Below are positions 51,735-60,651 of a stretch of DNA of 64,000 nucleotides, in pieces (within the stretch, counting starts at the first letter, position 1; each line of letters opens with the position of its first letter). The notes beneath the pieces were generated by a model. The model had not been told where the DNA came from. It ran no database searches and saw nothing but the letters and a program-made list of their open reading frames with translations. The stretch comes from Limimaricola sp. (GTDB taxonomy: Bacteria > Pseudomonadota > Alphaproteobacteria > Rhodobacterales > Rhodobacteraceae). The stretch spans positions 622,501 through 686,500 of the forward strand of contig NZ_WGLM01000004.1 of assembly GCF_016125575.1 (NCBI RefSeq). Direction: 5' to 3'. The translations under genes were made by a program, and so were the position numbers.

Positions 51735-51796
51735 GGGCGGGGTATAGGGGGAGAGTTGTCCGCGATCAAGCGGGAAAACGGTGGCTTGCGCGGCGT

Positions 51797-52621
51797 CTAA
51801 TCCTGACGCGCCAGCCACCTTTCCCAGAGGTCCGGGCGCCTTGCGCGCGTCAGCGCTTTGGCCTGTTCATGTCGCCATTGCGCAATTCTGGCGTGATGGC
51901 CGGATTGCAGCACCTCGGGGATCTCGCGGCCCTCCCAGATGGCCGGGCGGGTAAAGTGCGGATGTTCCAGCAGGCCCGCCGAATGGCTTTCGTCAACCGC
52001 GCTTTGCTCGTTGCCCAGCACACCGGGGCGCAGCCGCACGGCCGCGTCGATCATTGCCTGCGCGGCGATCTCGCCCCCCGTCATGACGAAATCGCCAAGG
52101 CTGACCTCCTCGATCCCGAAATGGTCCAGCACGCGTTGATCGACGCCCTCGAACCTTCCGCAAAGCAGTGTCACGCCATCAGCGCGCGCCCAGTTGCGCG
52201 CCATCTCCTGATCAAAGCGGCGGCCACGGGGCGAAAGGTAAACAAGGGGCATGATGCCGTCGGCTTGCGCGCGGGCGCTTGCAATGGCGCGCGCCACCAC
52301 GTCGGCACGAAGCACCATCCCTGCGCCGCCCCCGGCCGGCGTGTCGTCGACGTTGCGGTGCCGCCCTTCGCCGAACTCGCGCAGATCGAAGGTTTGCAAT
52401 TGCCACAGGCCCTCGGCCAGCGCCTTGCCCGTCAGGCTTTCGCCCAGAACGCCGGGAAACGCAGTCGGAAAGAGGGTGATGACCTGCGCCAGCCAGGCAC
52501 CGGCAAGGTCGGGCGTCTGGGTCATCAATTCGCGCGGCTTCACGCTGGCGCGGATTGTCTTGCGCCCCAGCGCCCGGCCCGGCCCCTGCGCTGTGTCGCT
52601 CCCTTGGGTATCGTCGGTCAT
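51797..52621 (-). CDS. trmD: tRNA (guanine37-N1)-methyltransferase
   Basis: A 274-residue TrmD with the SPOUT knot residues LLCGRFEGVDQRVLDHFGIEEVSLGDFVMTGGE near the middle, and RNVDDTPAGGGAGMVLRADV earlier. The catalytic domain starts at about residue 45 (AQVITLFPTAFPG), so there is an unusual N-terminal tail with Lys and Arg. The ATG at 52621 is supported by AGGAAAGG upstream and a 4-nt overlap with the preceding gene; a start at 52525 would give a standard-length enzyme but has a weak site. It methylates G37 to prevent frameshifting. Confidence 0.94.
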   Translation of the reverse strand: MTDDTQGSDTAQGPGRALGRKTIRASVKPRELMTQTPDLAGAWLAQVITLFPTAFPGVLGESLTGKALAEGLWQLQTFDLREFGEGRHRNVDDTPAGGGAGMVLRADVVARAIASARAQADGIMPLVYLSPRGRRFDQEMARNWARADGVTLLCGRFEGVDQRVLDHFGIEEVSLGDFVMTGGEIAAQAMIDAAVRLRPGVLGNEQSAVDESHSAGLLEHPHFTRPAIWEGREIPEVLQSGHHARIAQWRHEQAKALTRARRPDLWERWLARQD

Positions 52622-53466
52622 GGGGTACCTTTCCTGTGCGGCTTGACAGGGCGCCAGCCGCCAAGGCCCGCGGCCTCGGCCAGATCGCGTTTGGCTTTCG
52701 CCAGCGCGCTGTCGGGCATGGCGCGACGGTTCAGGGCCAGGAATTGTGACCAGAGCGCCTTGTCGGGGCCGCGGTTGCCATGACCGACTGCGCGCAGGCT
52801 GGCGCGTAGTGGTGCCGACAACGCCAGCCCTTCGATCAGCGCGCCGCCCGGCCCAAGCGGATGCCTGATGGCGTCTTCAAGCGGCAGGGTCAGCACTTGC
52901 GCGGCAGGAGCCGTTTCGGCAACGGCTTCCGCGATGGCCACGGCAGCGGCGATCAGATCGGCGGCCCCCTGCATCCGCGTGGCGAAATCGGACCAGTCCA
53001 GCGTCAGCCGTTGGCCAAGGAGGTGATGCCGATAGGCGCTGTAAAGCCAACCCTCTGCATCACGCGTCGTCAGCACCACCGACAATTCCGCATGCGGAAA
53101 ACGTGCGGCCAGCCAGCCCGCGATGAAGCCTATGGTTTCAGGGGCGGCCGAGTAATCGGCCACGCCGGGCCAGCCGGGCAGGTGGCCCGACAGCCCTTCG
53201 CAGCTTAGCACAAGATGCCGCCCCGCGCCGGGGGGATGTTCGGCCAACACGGTGTCGAGTGCCGGGGCAAGATCGGCCAGCAGGAGCGGATTGCGCTGGC
53301 GCGCATAGCCCATGCACAGCTTGGCGACCGGTTGCAGGTGACGCAACAGCAGTACATCTGCCTCGGGTGCCAACCGCTCGCGGTTGGCCCAGAGAAAATG
53401 CTGCATCGAGCTGGTGCCGGTCTTGTGGAACCCGGCGTGGAGCAGAATCTGCCGCCGCTCAGTCAT
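52618..53466 (-). CDS. Sulfotransferase-like protein of unknown function
   Basis: A 282-residue protein. The N-terminal [20 protein letters not shown] is a PAPS-binding 5'-phosphosulfate-loop-like sequence, as in sulfotransferase-type proteins of Rhodobacterales. [21 protein letters not shown] near residue 140 resembles the 3'-phosphate-binding motif with a Ser. It overlaps rimM by 8 nt and trmD by 4 nt, so it is translated with ribosome-maturation genes although nothing links it to that process. No membrane segment. The acceptor is unknown. Confidence 0.7.
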   Translation of the reverse strand: MTERRQILLHAGFHKTGTSSMQHFLWANRERLAPEADVLLLRHLQPVAKLCMGYARQRNPLLLADLAPALDTVLAEHPPGAGRHLVLSCEGLSGHLPGWPGVADYSAAPETIGFIAGWLAARFPHAELSVVLTTRDAEGWLYSAYRHHLLGQRLTLDWSDFATRMQGAADLIAAAVAIAEAVAETAPAAQVLTLPLEDAIRHPLGPGGALIEGLALSAPLRASLRAVGHGNRGPDKALWSQFLALNRRAMPDSALAKAKRDLAEAAGLGGWRPVKPHRKGTP

Positions 53467-53971
53467 CGCCGAACAGGCCCAGCGGCGGGTCGGCCACGAT
53501 GCGGCCCGCGGCAAGGTCCACGGTGGGCACGGCGGCGTCAGTGAAGGGCAACAGTACCGTGTCGGAGGCGCCGGGCGGCAAGACTTCCAGAATGTCGCCC
53601 GCGCCGTGGTTCAGCACGGCCTTGACCCGGCCCAGACTGGCGCCGCCGGTATCGACCACCTCCAGCCCGATGAGGTCGGCATGGTAATACTCGTCATCGG
53701 GAAGCGCGGGCAGGCGGGCGCGATCGGCATAAAGCGCCAGACCTTTCAGCGCGTCGGCGTCTTCCTTGGTCAGGATGCCGTCGATCCGCGCGACAAGGCT
53801 GCCCGCAGTTTGCCCGGTCAGCACGATCTGCCGAAAGATGCGGCCGTCCTCGGTGCTAAGCGGCACGTAGTCGGCAATCGCCTCCGGGTCGGCGCAGAAG
53901 GATTTCAGGCGCACCTCGCCAAGCACCCCGAAGGCGCCGGCGAGGCTTCCCACGACAATCCTGTCGCTCAT
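53459..53971 (-). CDS. rimM: Ribosome maturation factor RimM
   Basis: A 170-residue RimM. The N-terminal [22 protein letters not shown] is the signature. A PRC-barrel domain follows with [38 protein letters not shown], and [20 protein letters not shown] ends it. It binds S19 in the 30S head and aids late assembly. It lies between rpsP and trmD as in most bacteria, here with an inserted sulfotransferase-like gene after it. Confidence 0.95.
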   Translation of the reverse strand: MSDRIVVGSLAGAFGVLGEVRLKSFCADPEAIADYVPLSTEDGRIFRQIVLTGQTAGSLVARIDGILTKEDADALKGLALYADRARLPALPDDEYYHADLIGLEVVDTGGASLGRVKAVLNHGAGDILEVLPPGASDTVLLPFTDAAVPTVDLAAGRIVADPPLGLFGDD

Positions 53972-54023
53972 CTCTCAGCCCTCGCGGGGCCGCAGGTGCG
54001 CGCACCCCGGCCCCTTGGCCCCG

Positions 54024-54389
54024 TCACTCGGACGCGGCCTCTTCGGCGGGCGCCGCGGCCTTGGCGGCCTTCGCGGCAGCGCGTTCCTGCGCGGCCTTGC
54101 CGGGTTCGCCCTTCTTGAGGTTGGCGCGGGTCTTCTTGGGCATCGCGCCAGCGGCTTCGAGCATGCGGCTCACCCGGTCGGTGGGCTGCGCGCCAAGGTT
54201 CAGCCAGTGCTGAACGCGCTCGATGTTCATCTTCACGCGGTCTTCGCTGTCCTTGGGCAGCATGGGCGAATAGGTGCCCAGCTTCTCGATAAAGCGGCCG
54301 TCACGCGGCATGCGGCTATCGGTGGCGACAATGGCGTAGTGCGGGCGCTTCTTGGAACCGCCGCGGGCGAGCCGGATCTTCATGGCCAT
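54024..54389 (-). CDS. rpsP: 30S ribosomal protein S16
   Basis: A 121-residue S16, longer than the E. coli protein because of an Ala/Lys/Glu-rich C-terminal tail. The core [37 protein letters not shown] is highly conserved. AAGGAG lies 8 nt upstream of the ATG at 54389; the second Met two codons later is also possible. It is followed by rimM after about 50 nt. Confidence 0.97.
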   Translation of the reverse strand: MAMKIRLARGGSKKRPHYAIVATDSRMPRDGRFIEKLGTYSPMLPKDSEDRVKMNIERVQHWLNLGAQPTDRVSRMLEAAGAMPKKTRANLKKGEPGKAAQERAAAKAAKAAAPAEEAASE

Positions 54390-54433
54390 TTGGTGTTCTC
54401 CTTATGAATGGCTTTGTGCTGAGGCAATGCGCC

Positions 54434-54733
54434 TCAGGATTGGTGTTTCTCGTGGTGCTTGATGACTTCCTGAATGATGAAGTTCAGGAATTTCTTGGCG
54501 AAGGCAGGGTCGAGATCGGCCTGTTTCGCAAGATCGGTAAGCCTTGCGATCTGGGCCTCTTCGCGGACCGGATCGGAGGGCGGCAGGGCGTGCTCGGCCT
54601 TCAGCCGGCCCACTTCCTGGGTATGCTTAAATCGCTCGGCCAGCGTGAAGACAAGGATCGCGTCCAGCCGGTCGATGCTTTCGCGGTGGCCGCGCAGAAG
54701 CCCCGCGGCGCGAGATGTGGCGTCGTCGTTCAT
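54434..54733 (-). CDS. Chorismate mutase (AroQ type)
   Basis: A 99-residue all-helical AroQ protein. LRGHRESIDRLDAILVFTLAERFKHTQEVGRLKAEHALPP carries the conserved Arg, Asp and Lys of the active site, and the second half FAKKFLNFIIQEVIKHHE completes the helical dimer. It rearranges chorismate to prephenate for Phe and Tyr synthesis. The start shares one base with the stop of the upstream GNAT. Its place between ffh and rpsP is common in Rhodobacteraceae. Confidence 0.88.
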   Translation of the reverse strand: MNDDATSRAAGLLRGHRESIDRLDAILVFTLAERFKHTQEVGRLKAEHALPPSDPVREEAQIARLTDLAKQADLDPAFAKKFLNFIIQEVIKHHEKHQS

Positions 54734-55311
54734 CAGCCGAAATCCGGTATCTCGGGGCGGGGGTAACGATAGCACAGGGTGCCGTCGTGATCGCCCTTGG
54801 GGTCATGGAAGGCGCCCAGCCGTTCGGCAAGGCGGATCGCGCGGTCATTGCCGGGCTCGATATAGCTGACAAGGCTATCCCAGCTGAGCGCGTTGTAGGC
54901 ATTGTTGCGGGCCGATGTCGCGGCCTCGAAGGCCAGGCCCCGGCCCTCGGCCTCGGCAGTGAAGAAGAAGCTGAGTTCGGGTTCCGGATCACCGGTCTCG
55001 TGGCCCAGCAGGACAAAGCCCAGCACCTGCTTGTCGTGCTGGTCCTCGACCGTCCAGAGGCCCGCGCCGCGCAATATCCAGCTGGCCGTCAGTTGCAGGA
55101 AATCGTCCCACGCGCCTTCGCGGGTGCGCTGGGCACTGACGAAACGTCCACGGTCCGAGGTCACGATATCGGCGTAGATGTCGAAATCCTCGATGTAGGG
55201 GCCGCGCATGACGGTGCGCTGCGTTGCGATGCGCGGCAGCGACTGGCCGATGCGTTCAACCGCGACGGCGGCCTGACCCTTGGGGCGGGCTTCCCAGGGA
55301 AGAATGCTCAT
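54733..55311 (-). CDS. GNAT-family N-acetyltransferase, first of three
   Basis: A 192-residue RimJ/RimL-like GNAT. TQRTVMRGPYIEDFDIYADIV is the substrate-side region; the acetyl-CoA segment is GLAFEAATSARNNAYNAL with a degenerate Q/RxxGxG/A; LVSYIEPGNDRAIRLAERLGAFHD is the typical C-terminal motif. It overlaps the next upstream GNAT by 4 nt and chorismate mutase by one base. The acceptor is unknown. Confidence 0.82.
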   Translation of the reverse strand: MSILPWEARPKGQAAVAVERIGQSLPRIATQRTVMRGPYIEDFDIYADIVTSDRGRFVSAQRTREGAWDDFLQLTASWILRGAGLWTVEDQHDKQVLGFVLLGHETGDPEPELSFFFTAEAEGRGLAFEAATSARNNAYNALSWDSLVSYIEPGNDRAIRLAERLGAFHDPKGDHDGTLCYRYPRPEIPDFG

Positions 55312-55832
55312 GCGGCGGCCCTCGGTCTGGGGTGGCGGTAAACCAGCACCGGCGCGTCCGGTTTTGGCTGCGGCGCGGCCGGGTCCAGCGTGGCGCCCAG
55401 TTTCTCGGCCAGCCGGATCGAGCGGGCGTTGTCCGGTGCGATGTAGCTGACGATCGTGGTCCAGCCCAGCACGTCCCAGGCATGGGTCAGGGCCGCGCGC
55501 GCCGCCTCGGTGGCAATGCCGGTGCCTTCGATCTTGTCGTCCCAGATCATCCAGCCGATCTCGGTCTCGGGCCAGTCGGCGGGGGTCCAGGGGCCGACAA
55601 GGCCCACGGCCGTATCGGTGGCATCACCACGCAGGGTCACGGCCCACATGCCGTAGCCGAAGATCTCCCAATGGCCCAGTTCACCGGCAAAGCCGCGCCA
55701 GGACGCGCCCAGCGACCGCGGGCCGCCGACGCCGGCCGACCGTTCGGACTGGAAAAAGCCGTTCCACGCCGGCCAGTCGCGCGGCGCGGGCCGGCGCAGG
55801 ACGAGGCGCGGTGTTTGCAGCGTCACTGTCAT
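55308..55832 (-). CDS. GNAT-family N-acetyltransferase, second of three
   Basis: A 174-residue RimJ/RimL-like GNAT. LQTPRLVLRRPAPRDWPAWNGFF starts it, KIEGTGIATEAARAALTHAW holds the acetyl-CoA loop, and IVSYIAPDNARSIRLAEKLGATLD is the C-terminal signature. Each of its ends overlaps a neighbouring GNAT gene by 4 nt. It resembles the third copy strongly in layout, suggesting tandem duplication. Confidence 0.84.
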   Translation of the reverse strand: MTVTLQTPRLVLRRPAPRDWPAWNGFFQSERSAGVGGPRSLGASWRGFAGELGHWEIFGYGMWAVTLRGDATDTAVGLVGPWTPADWPETEIGWMIWDDKIEGTGIATEAARAALTHAWDVLGWTTIVSYIAPDNARSIRLAEKLGATLDPAAPQPKPDAPVLVYRHPRPRAAA

Positions 55833-56473
55833 TCGCTGGCCCCCGGTCCGGGGTGACGCCAGATGGTCACGGTGCCGCCGTGATCGTAGGTATGCACGCC
55901 GTCGGGCCGTGCGCCCAGCCGTTGCGCCAGCCGGATCGAGCGGGTGTTCTCGGCGTCGATCAGGCTGATCAGCGTGGTCAGGCCAAGGTTGGCATAGGCC
56001 CAGTCGCGCGCGGCGCGCGCCGCTTCCGCGGCATAGCCCTTGCCCTCGAACCCTTCGTAGATGACCCAGCTCAGCTCGGGCTCGACTAGTCCTTCGGGGT
56101 GCCACAGGCCGACACGGCCCGCGGGCTTGCCGGTGGCGCGGTCGGTCAGCCACCAATTGCCGTAGCCGCGCAATTGCCACTGGCCGACATGGATCGCCAC
56201 GCTGCGCCAGGCATCGGCACGGCCCGATGGCCCGCCGAGGAAGCGCGAACGGTCGGTCGCGCAGAAATCCATGAACGCCTCGGCATCGGCCGGGGTGCAG
56301 GGGCCCATGACAAGGTGCGCCGTCTCGATCACCGGCGGCATCGTCAGGCCCTGCGCGCGCGGGTTCGTCCGGGCCGCCGCGCGCCGCCGCTTCACGCCAC
56401 GCTGGACGATGGCCGGGCTGGCCGTGGGGCGCACGGGGTAGGGCAGAACCTTGGGAGACACGGGCTTGGCCAT
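55829..56473 (-). CDS. GNAT-family N-acetyltransferase, third of three
   Basis: Up to 214 residues. The GNAT domain begins near residue 47 with IETAHLVMGPCTPADAEAFMDF; GFEGKGYAAEAARAARDWAY is the acetyl-CoA loop and LISLIDAENTRSIRLAQRLGARPD the end signature. The first 45 residues are basic and Pro-rich (with KRRRAAARTNP) and do not belong to the domain; a start at 56341 would remove them. The ATG at 56473 lies 2 nt after the ffh stop, with only AAGAAG upstream, so the true start is uncertain. Confidence 0.8.
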   Translation of the reverse strand: MAKPVSPKVLPYPVRPTASPAIVQRGVKRRRAAARTNPRAQGLTMPPVIETAHLVMGPCTPADAEAFMDFCATDRSRFLGGPSGRADAWRSVAIHVGQWQLRGYGNWWLTDRATGKPAGRVGLWHPEGLVEPELSWVIYEGFEGKGYAAEAARAARDWAYANLGLTTLISLIDAENTRSIRLAQRLGARPDGVHTYDHGGTVTIWRHPGPGASE

Positions 56474-56475
56474 GG

Positions 56476-57972
56476 TTATTTCTTCTTGCCGAAACCGGAC
56501 AGGCCCGGTGGCAGTTGCATGCCGCCCCGCCCACCAAGGCCGGGCAGGCCGGGCATCCCCTTGGGCAGGGGCGTATTGGCCAGCTGCTGTTGCGCCGCGG
56601 CCATCTCCTCGGGCGAGGGGCCCTTGCCGAACATGCCCTTCATGGCCTGTTTCAGCATCCCGCCTTTGCCCATCCGGCCCATCTTCTTCATCATGTCGGA
56701 CATCTGGCGGTGCTGTTTGAGCAGCTTGTTCAGCTCCGACACCTCAAGGCCCGCCCCGGCGGCGATACGCTTTTTCCGGCTGGCCTGCAGCAGGTCGGGA
56801 TTGGCGCGCTCGCGCTTGGTCATCGACTGGATCAGCGCGATCTGACGCTTGAGCATGCGGTCGTCCAGACCCGCCTCGGCCATCTGGTTCTTCATCTTGC
56901 CCATGCCGGGCATCATGCCCATCAGCCCCTCCATGCCGCCCATCTTGAGCATCTGCTCGAGCTGCATCTTGAGGTCGTTCATGTTGAACTGGCCCTTGGC
57001 GAAGCGCTTCATCATGCGCTCGGCCTGCTCGGCCTCGATGGTCGCCTGCGCCTTTTCGACCAGCGCCACGATATCGCCCATGCCAAGGATGCGGCCAGCG
57101 ACACGCTCGGGCTCGAAGGTCTCGATGGCGTCCATCTTCTCGCCGAGGCCGACGAAGCGAATGGGCTTGCCGGTGATCGCGCGCATCGACAGGGCTGCGC
57201 CGCCGCGCCCGTCGCCATCCATCCGCGTCAGCACCACGCCGGTCACGCCGATCTTGTCGTCGAACTCGGTCGCGACGTTGACGGCGTCCTGCCCGGTCAG
57301 GCCGTCGACGACCAGAAGCGTTTCGCGCGGGTTGGCCACGTCGCGCACGGCAGCGGCCTGCGCGATCAGCTCTTCGTCGATATGCAGCCGCCCGGCGGTG
57401 TCGAGCATGTAGATGTCATAGCCGCCAAGGTTGGCCTGCGTCTTGGCGCGTTTGGCGATGGCAATCGGGTCTTCGCCCTTGACGATCGGCAGCGTATCGA
57501 CGCCGATCTGTTTGCCGAGGATCGCCAGCTGTTCCATCGCGGCGGGGCGATTGGTGTCGAGAGACGCCATCAACACCCGCTTGCCATCGCGCTCTTTCAG
57601 GCGCTTGGCCAGCTTGGCGGTGGTCGTGGTCTTGCCCGACCCTTGCAGGCCGACCATCAGGATCGGTGCGGGCGGATTGTCGATTTTCAGGACGCCCGGA
57701 TCGGTATCACCGGCCAGCACATGCACCAGTTCGTCATGCACGATCTTGACGACCTGCTGACCCGGCGTGATCGACTTGGTGACAGCCTGCCCAGTCGCCT
57801 TGGCCTGCACGGCGGCGACGAAATCACGCGCGACGGCCAGCGAGACGTCGGCCTCCAGCAGCGCGACGCGCACCTCGCGCAGCGCGGTGGCGACATCGGC
57901 CTCCGACAGCGCGCCCTGCTTGGTCAGCCGGTCGAAGACACCCGACAGGCGTTCGCTGAGGTTCTCGAACAT
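56476..57972 (-). CDS. ffh: Signal recognition particle protein Ffh
   Basis: A 498-residue SRP54 GTPase. The N domain starts MFENLSERLSGVFDRLT. The G domain has GLQGSGKTTTTAKLAKRL near residue 107, DTAGRLHIDEEL and TRMDGDGRGGAALS. The M domain contains the Met-rich LEQMLKMGGMEGLMGMMPG and the RNA-binding ANPDLLQASRKKRIAAGAG. A Gly/Pro-rich tail with KKK ends it. It directs nascent membrane proteins to FtsY. It leads the leftward translation block. Confidence 0.97.
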   Translation of the reverse strand: MFENLSERLSGVFDRLTKQGALSEADVATALREVRVALLEADVSLAVARDFVAAVQAKATGQAVTKSITPGQQVVKIVHDELVHVLAGDTDPGVLKIDNPPAPILMVGLQGSGKTTTTAKLAKRLKERDGKRVLMASLDTNRPAAMEQLAILGKQIGVDTLPIVKGEDPIAIAKRAKTQANLGGYDIYMLDTAGRLHIDEELIAQAAAVRDVANPRETLLVVDGLTGQDAVNVATEFDDKIGVTGVVLTRMDGDGRGGAALSMRAITGKPIRFVGLGEKMDAIETFEPERVAGRILGMGDIVALVEKAQATIEAEQAERMMKRFAKGQFNMNDLKMQLEQMLKMGGMEGLMGMMPGMGKMKNQMAEAGLDDRMLKRQIALIQSMTKRERANPDLLQASRKKRIAAGAGLEVSELNKLLKQHRQMSDMMKKMGRMGKGGMLKQAMKGMFGKGPSPEEMAAAQQQLANTPLPKGMPGLPGLGGRGGMQLPPGLSGFGKKK

Positions 57973-58165
57973 GGCCTCGGCCCCTTTCGACCCGGTTGCG
58001 GACTGATCCCAAGATAGGCAGGGACCGCGAAAAACAAAACGGCGCCCACGGGCGCAACGCGCTGGTGGACGGCGATCCCCGCAAAGGCGCGGGGACCGGA
58101 AAGCATGATGCATTCCGGCAGATGCGGCGGATTAGCGCCTTGGGCGGCCCGGAGTCAAGCCTGCC

Positions 58166-58684
58166 TCAGGTCTTGACGCCCAGCCATGCGTTGATCGCGG
58201 CCACGTTCCGCTTTGCGCCGCCCCCGCTGGTATAGACCGGGGTGACAACCAGTCTCTGGGTGGCGGCCTGCGGCCCGAAGATCAGCACCACGCCGTGGCT
58301 TTCGCTGCTGGTCGTCCCGCCCAGGTTATCGCTGTGGGCGCTCATCGCGCGCATGGTGTCCACCTCCGTATGGTCCAGGTCCGACAGCCGGAGCGATTGT
58401 TCGGTGGTCTTGCGCCGGCCAGTGATCGTCAGCGTCACCAGTCCGGCGCCCCGGTCCAGCCGCAGGCGCACCCGCTTTGACAGCGCGAAGAACAAGAGCC
58501 CCGTCGTGCCGCAGCCAACCACCATCAGGAACAGGCCCAGCATCATCAGGTTGCCGTTGCCGCTGGCCACCAGCAAGAGCGAGACGCAAAGAACCACGAC
58601 GAAGAGTGCGGCCACGATGATCGGCCCGAATAGCGGCCGGTGCTCCATCACCAGAACGGCAGCCGAATTCTCGACAATCTTCAT
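58166..58684 (-). CDS. Hypothetical membrane protein with two transmembrane segments
   Basis: A 172-residue protein I do not recognise. Two hydrophobic segments occupy residues about 20-41 (IIVAALFVVVLCVSLLLVAS) and 45-68 (LMMLGLFLMVVGCGTTGLLFF). A soluble beta-rich domain of about 100 residues follows, including RLRLDRGAGLVTLTITGRRKTTEQSLRLSDL. This layout resembles small PH-like membrane proteins, but I assign no function. It lies upstream of ffh, in the same direction, with a 193-nt gap that holds no other gene. Confidence 0.7.
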   Translation of the reverse strand: MKIVENSAAVLVMEHRPLFGPIIVAALFVVVLCVSLLLVASGNGNLMMLGLFLMVVGCGTTGLLFFALSKRVRLRLDRGAGLVTLTITGRRKTTEQSLRLSDLDHTEVDTMRAMSAHSDNLGGTTSSESHGVVLIFGPQAATQRLVVTPVYTSGGGAKRNVAAINAWLGVKT

Positions 58685-58897
58685 GTTTCAATCCGCGAAA
58701 GCTCAAATCTGCGAGGAAGGCTACACGTTGCGCCGGTCGCAAATTCGTTGTTCTTGCGGGCCCGCAAACAGGCCGCCGGATGCTGTGTCAGCAGGGCCAC
58801 AGCGCCGGCGGTGCATGGTATCTTCCCTATGCCACCAGCGGTTGCTAGGCTCCGTGCTCTGGAACAAGTGCAGCGACAGGCCGGAGGGCGCCAGACG

Positions 58898-59776
58898 ATG
58901 GACAATTGGGACGAGGTCAAGACCGCATACCAGGTCGCGCGGCTTGGCACCGTCAGCGGCGCGGCCGAAGTGCTGGGTGTCCACCACGCCACGGTGATCC
59001 GCCACGTCGATGCGCTGGAAGGCCGGCTGGGGGTGAAGCTGTTCCAGCGGCATGCGCGCGGCTACACGCCCACCGAAGCCGGCCGGGACTTGTTGCGTGT
59101 GGCGCAGGCCACGGATGACCAGTTTACCCAACTTGGCAGCCGTATCCGTGGCCAGGGAGAGGGCGTGCGGGGCGAACTTGTGGTGACGGCCCTGTCCGGC
59201 TTTTCCGCGCTGCTTACCCCCGTTCTGGCCGAGTTTCAGCGTGACAATCCGGGCCTGATCATTCGGTTCCTGACCGGCGAAAGGCTGTTCCGGCTGGAAT
59301 ACGGCGAGGCGCATGTTGCCATCCGTGCCGGTGCCGCGCCCGAGCAGCCCGACAACGTGGTGCAACCCTTCGTGCGCCAGCGCATGGCGCTGGTCGCCTC
59401 GGACAATTACATCGCCCGGCGCGGCCTGCCGCAGACCGAGGCGGAACTGCCCGAGCATGATTTCGTCGGCGTCGATGACATGGATAGTCGTGCGCCGTTC
59501 AACCGCTGGCTGACGGCACTTGTTCCGTCCGAACGCATCGTTTTTCGCACCTCTGACGATCAGGGTCTGCGCGACGCGGTAACGGCAGGGGCGGGCATCG
59601 GGTTTGTTCCGATGTCCGAACGGAACGGTCGCGCCGACCTGCATGACGTGCTGCCGCCGCGCGATGACTGGTCTTCGGCCCTGTGGCTGGTCACCCATGT
59701 CGATCTGCACCGCACCACCAAGGTGCAGGCCTTTCTGACCCTTCTGAAAGAGCGCGCGAAGGACTGGACCTGCTGA
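58898..59776 (+). CDS. LysR-family transcriptional regulator
   Basis: A 292-residue LysR protein. The N-terminal helix-turn-helix (residues 5-62) reads YQVARLGTVSGAAEVLGVHHATVIRHVDALEGRLGVKLF. The effector domain is of normal length and ends ALWLVTHVDLHRTTKVQAFL. The ATG at 58898 follows GGAGG by about 10 nt; the longer open frame is out of register. Its stop shares one base with the start of the EamA transporter (TGATG), so the regulator probably controls export by that protein. The inducer is unknown. Confidence 0.88.
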   Translation: MDNWDEVKTAYQVARLGTVSGAAEVLGVHHATVIRHVDALEGRLGVKLFQRHARGYTPTEAGRDLLRVAQATDDQFTQLGSRIRGQGEGVRGELVVTALSGFSALLTPVLAEFQRDNPGLIIRFLTGERLFRLEYGEAHVAIRAGAAPEQPDNVVQPFVRQRMALVASDNYIARRGLPQTEAELPEHDFVGVDDMDSRAPFNRWLTALVPSERIVFRTSDDQGLRDAVTAGAGIGFVPMSERNGRADLHDVLPPRDDWSSALWLVTHVDLHRTTKVQAFLTLLKERAKDWTC

Positions 59777-60651
59777 TGCGGCCCCACGTCGCGGGCCACC
59801 TCGCAATGCTTACCTTCTCGGCCCTGATCGCAGGGTCGTTCGCCTTGGGCTCGCTCGCCGCGAACGATCTCGCGCCGGCGGCGCTGAACGCGGTGCGCTT
59901 CTGGATCGCCGCGGGCATCATCGGGGCGCTGGCCGTGGCGCGGGGTGGCGTGCCGCGCAGCGCCCTTGCCGCGCCGTGGCGCTACGTCGTTCTGGGTGTC
60001 CTGATGGCCACCTATTTCGTCCTGATGTTCGAAGGGCTGAAGACCGCGCCGCCGGTCAGCGCCTCGGCCGTTTTCACGCTGACGCCGATCATGGCGGCGG
60101 GCTTTGGCTGGCTGTTGTTGCGCCAGCGGATGAACGGGCGCATCGCGCTGGCTCTTGCCATCGGGGCCTCGGGCGCGGTCTGGGTGATCTTCCGCGCCGA
60201 TTGGGGCGCGATCCTGCGCTTTCACATCGGCCGGGGCGAGGCGATCTATTTCTGGGGCTGCGCAGCGCACGCGCTTTATACGCCGATGGTGCGCAAGCTG
60301 AACCGCGGCGAAAGTGCTGTTGTCTTCAGCGCGGGCACGCTGCTGACCACAGCCATCGTGCTGACTGTCTGGGGTTGGCCCGCGCTAAGCACAACGGACT
60401 GGGCGGCGCTGCCGGGCATCGTCTGGATCACGATCATCTATGCGGCCATTTTCGCCAGCGCCCTTACCTTCGTGTTGATCCAGTTCGCTGCTCTTCGCCT
60501 GCCGGCTTCCAAGGTGATGGCCTATACCTACCTGACGCCAACGTGGGTCATCCTTTGGCAGCTGGCGCTGGGTGGCGCGACGCCGCCTGCCGCGGTGGTG
60601 GCCGGCGTGGTGCTGACGATGGTCGCGCTACTGCTCCTCCTGCGGGAATGA
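59776..60651 (+). CDS. EamA/DMT-superfamily transporter
   Basis: A 291-residue integral membrane protein with ten hydrophobic segments in two EamA repeats. The first repeat contains APAALNAVRFWIAAGIIGAL and GLKTAPPVSASAVFTLTPIMAAGFGWLLL; the second contains FASALTFVLIQFAALRLPASKVMAYTYLTPTW. Members usually export amino acids or other metabolites. The start overlaps the LysR stop by one base. The last 24 nt overlap the 3' end of the convergent ArsR gene. Confidence 0.88.
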   Translation: MRPHVAGHLAMLTFSALIAGSFALGSLAANDLAPAALNAVRFWIAAGIIGALAVARGGVPRSALAAPWRYVVLGVLMATYFVLMFEGLKTAPPVSASAVFTLTPIMAAGFGWLLLRQRMNGRIALALAIGASGAVWVIFRADWGAILRFHIGRGEAIYFWGCAAHALYTPMVRKLNRGESAVVFSAGTLLTTAIVLTVWGWPALSTTDWAALPGIVWITIIYAAIFASALTFVLIQFAALRLPASKVMAYTYLTPTWVILWQLALGGATPPAAVVAGVVLTMVALLLLLRE

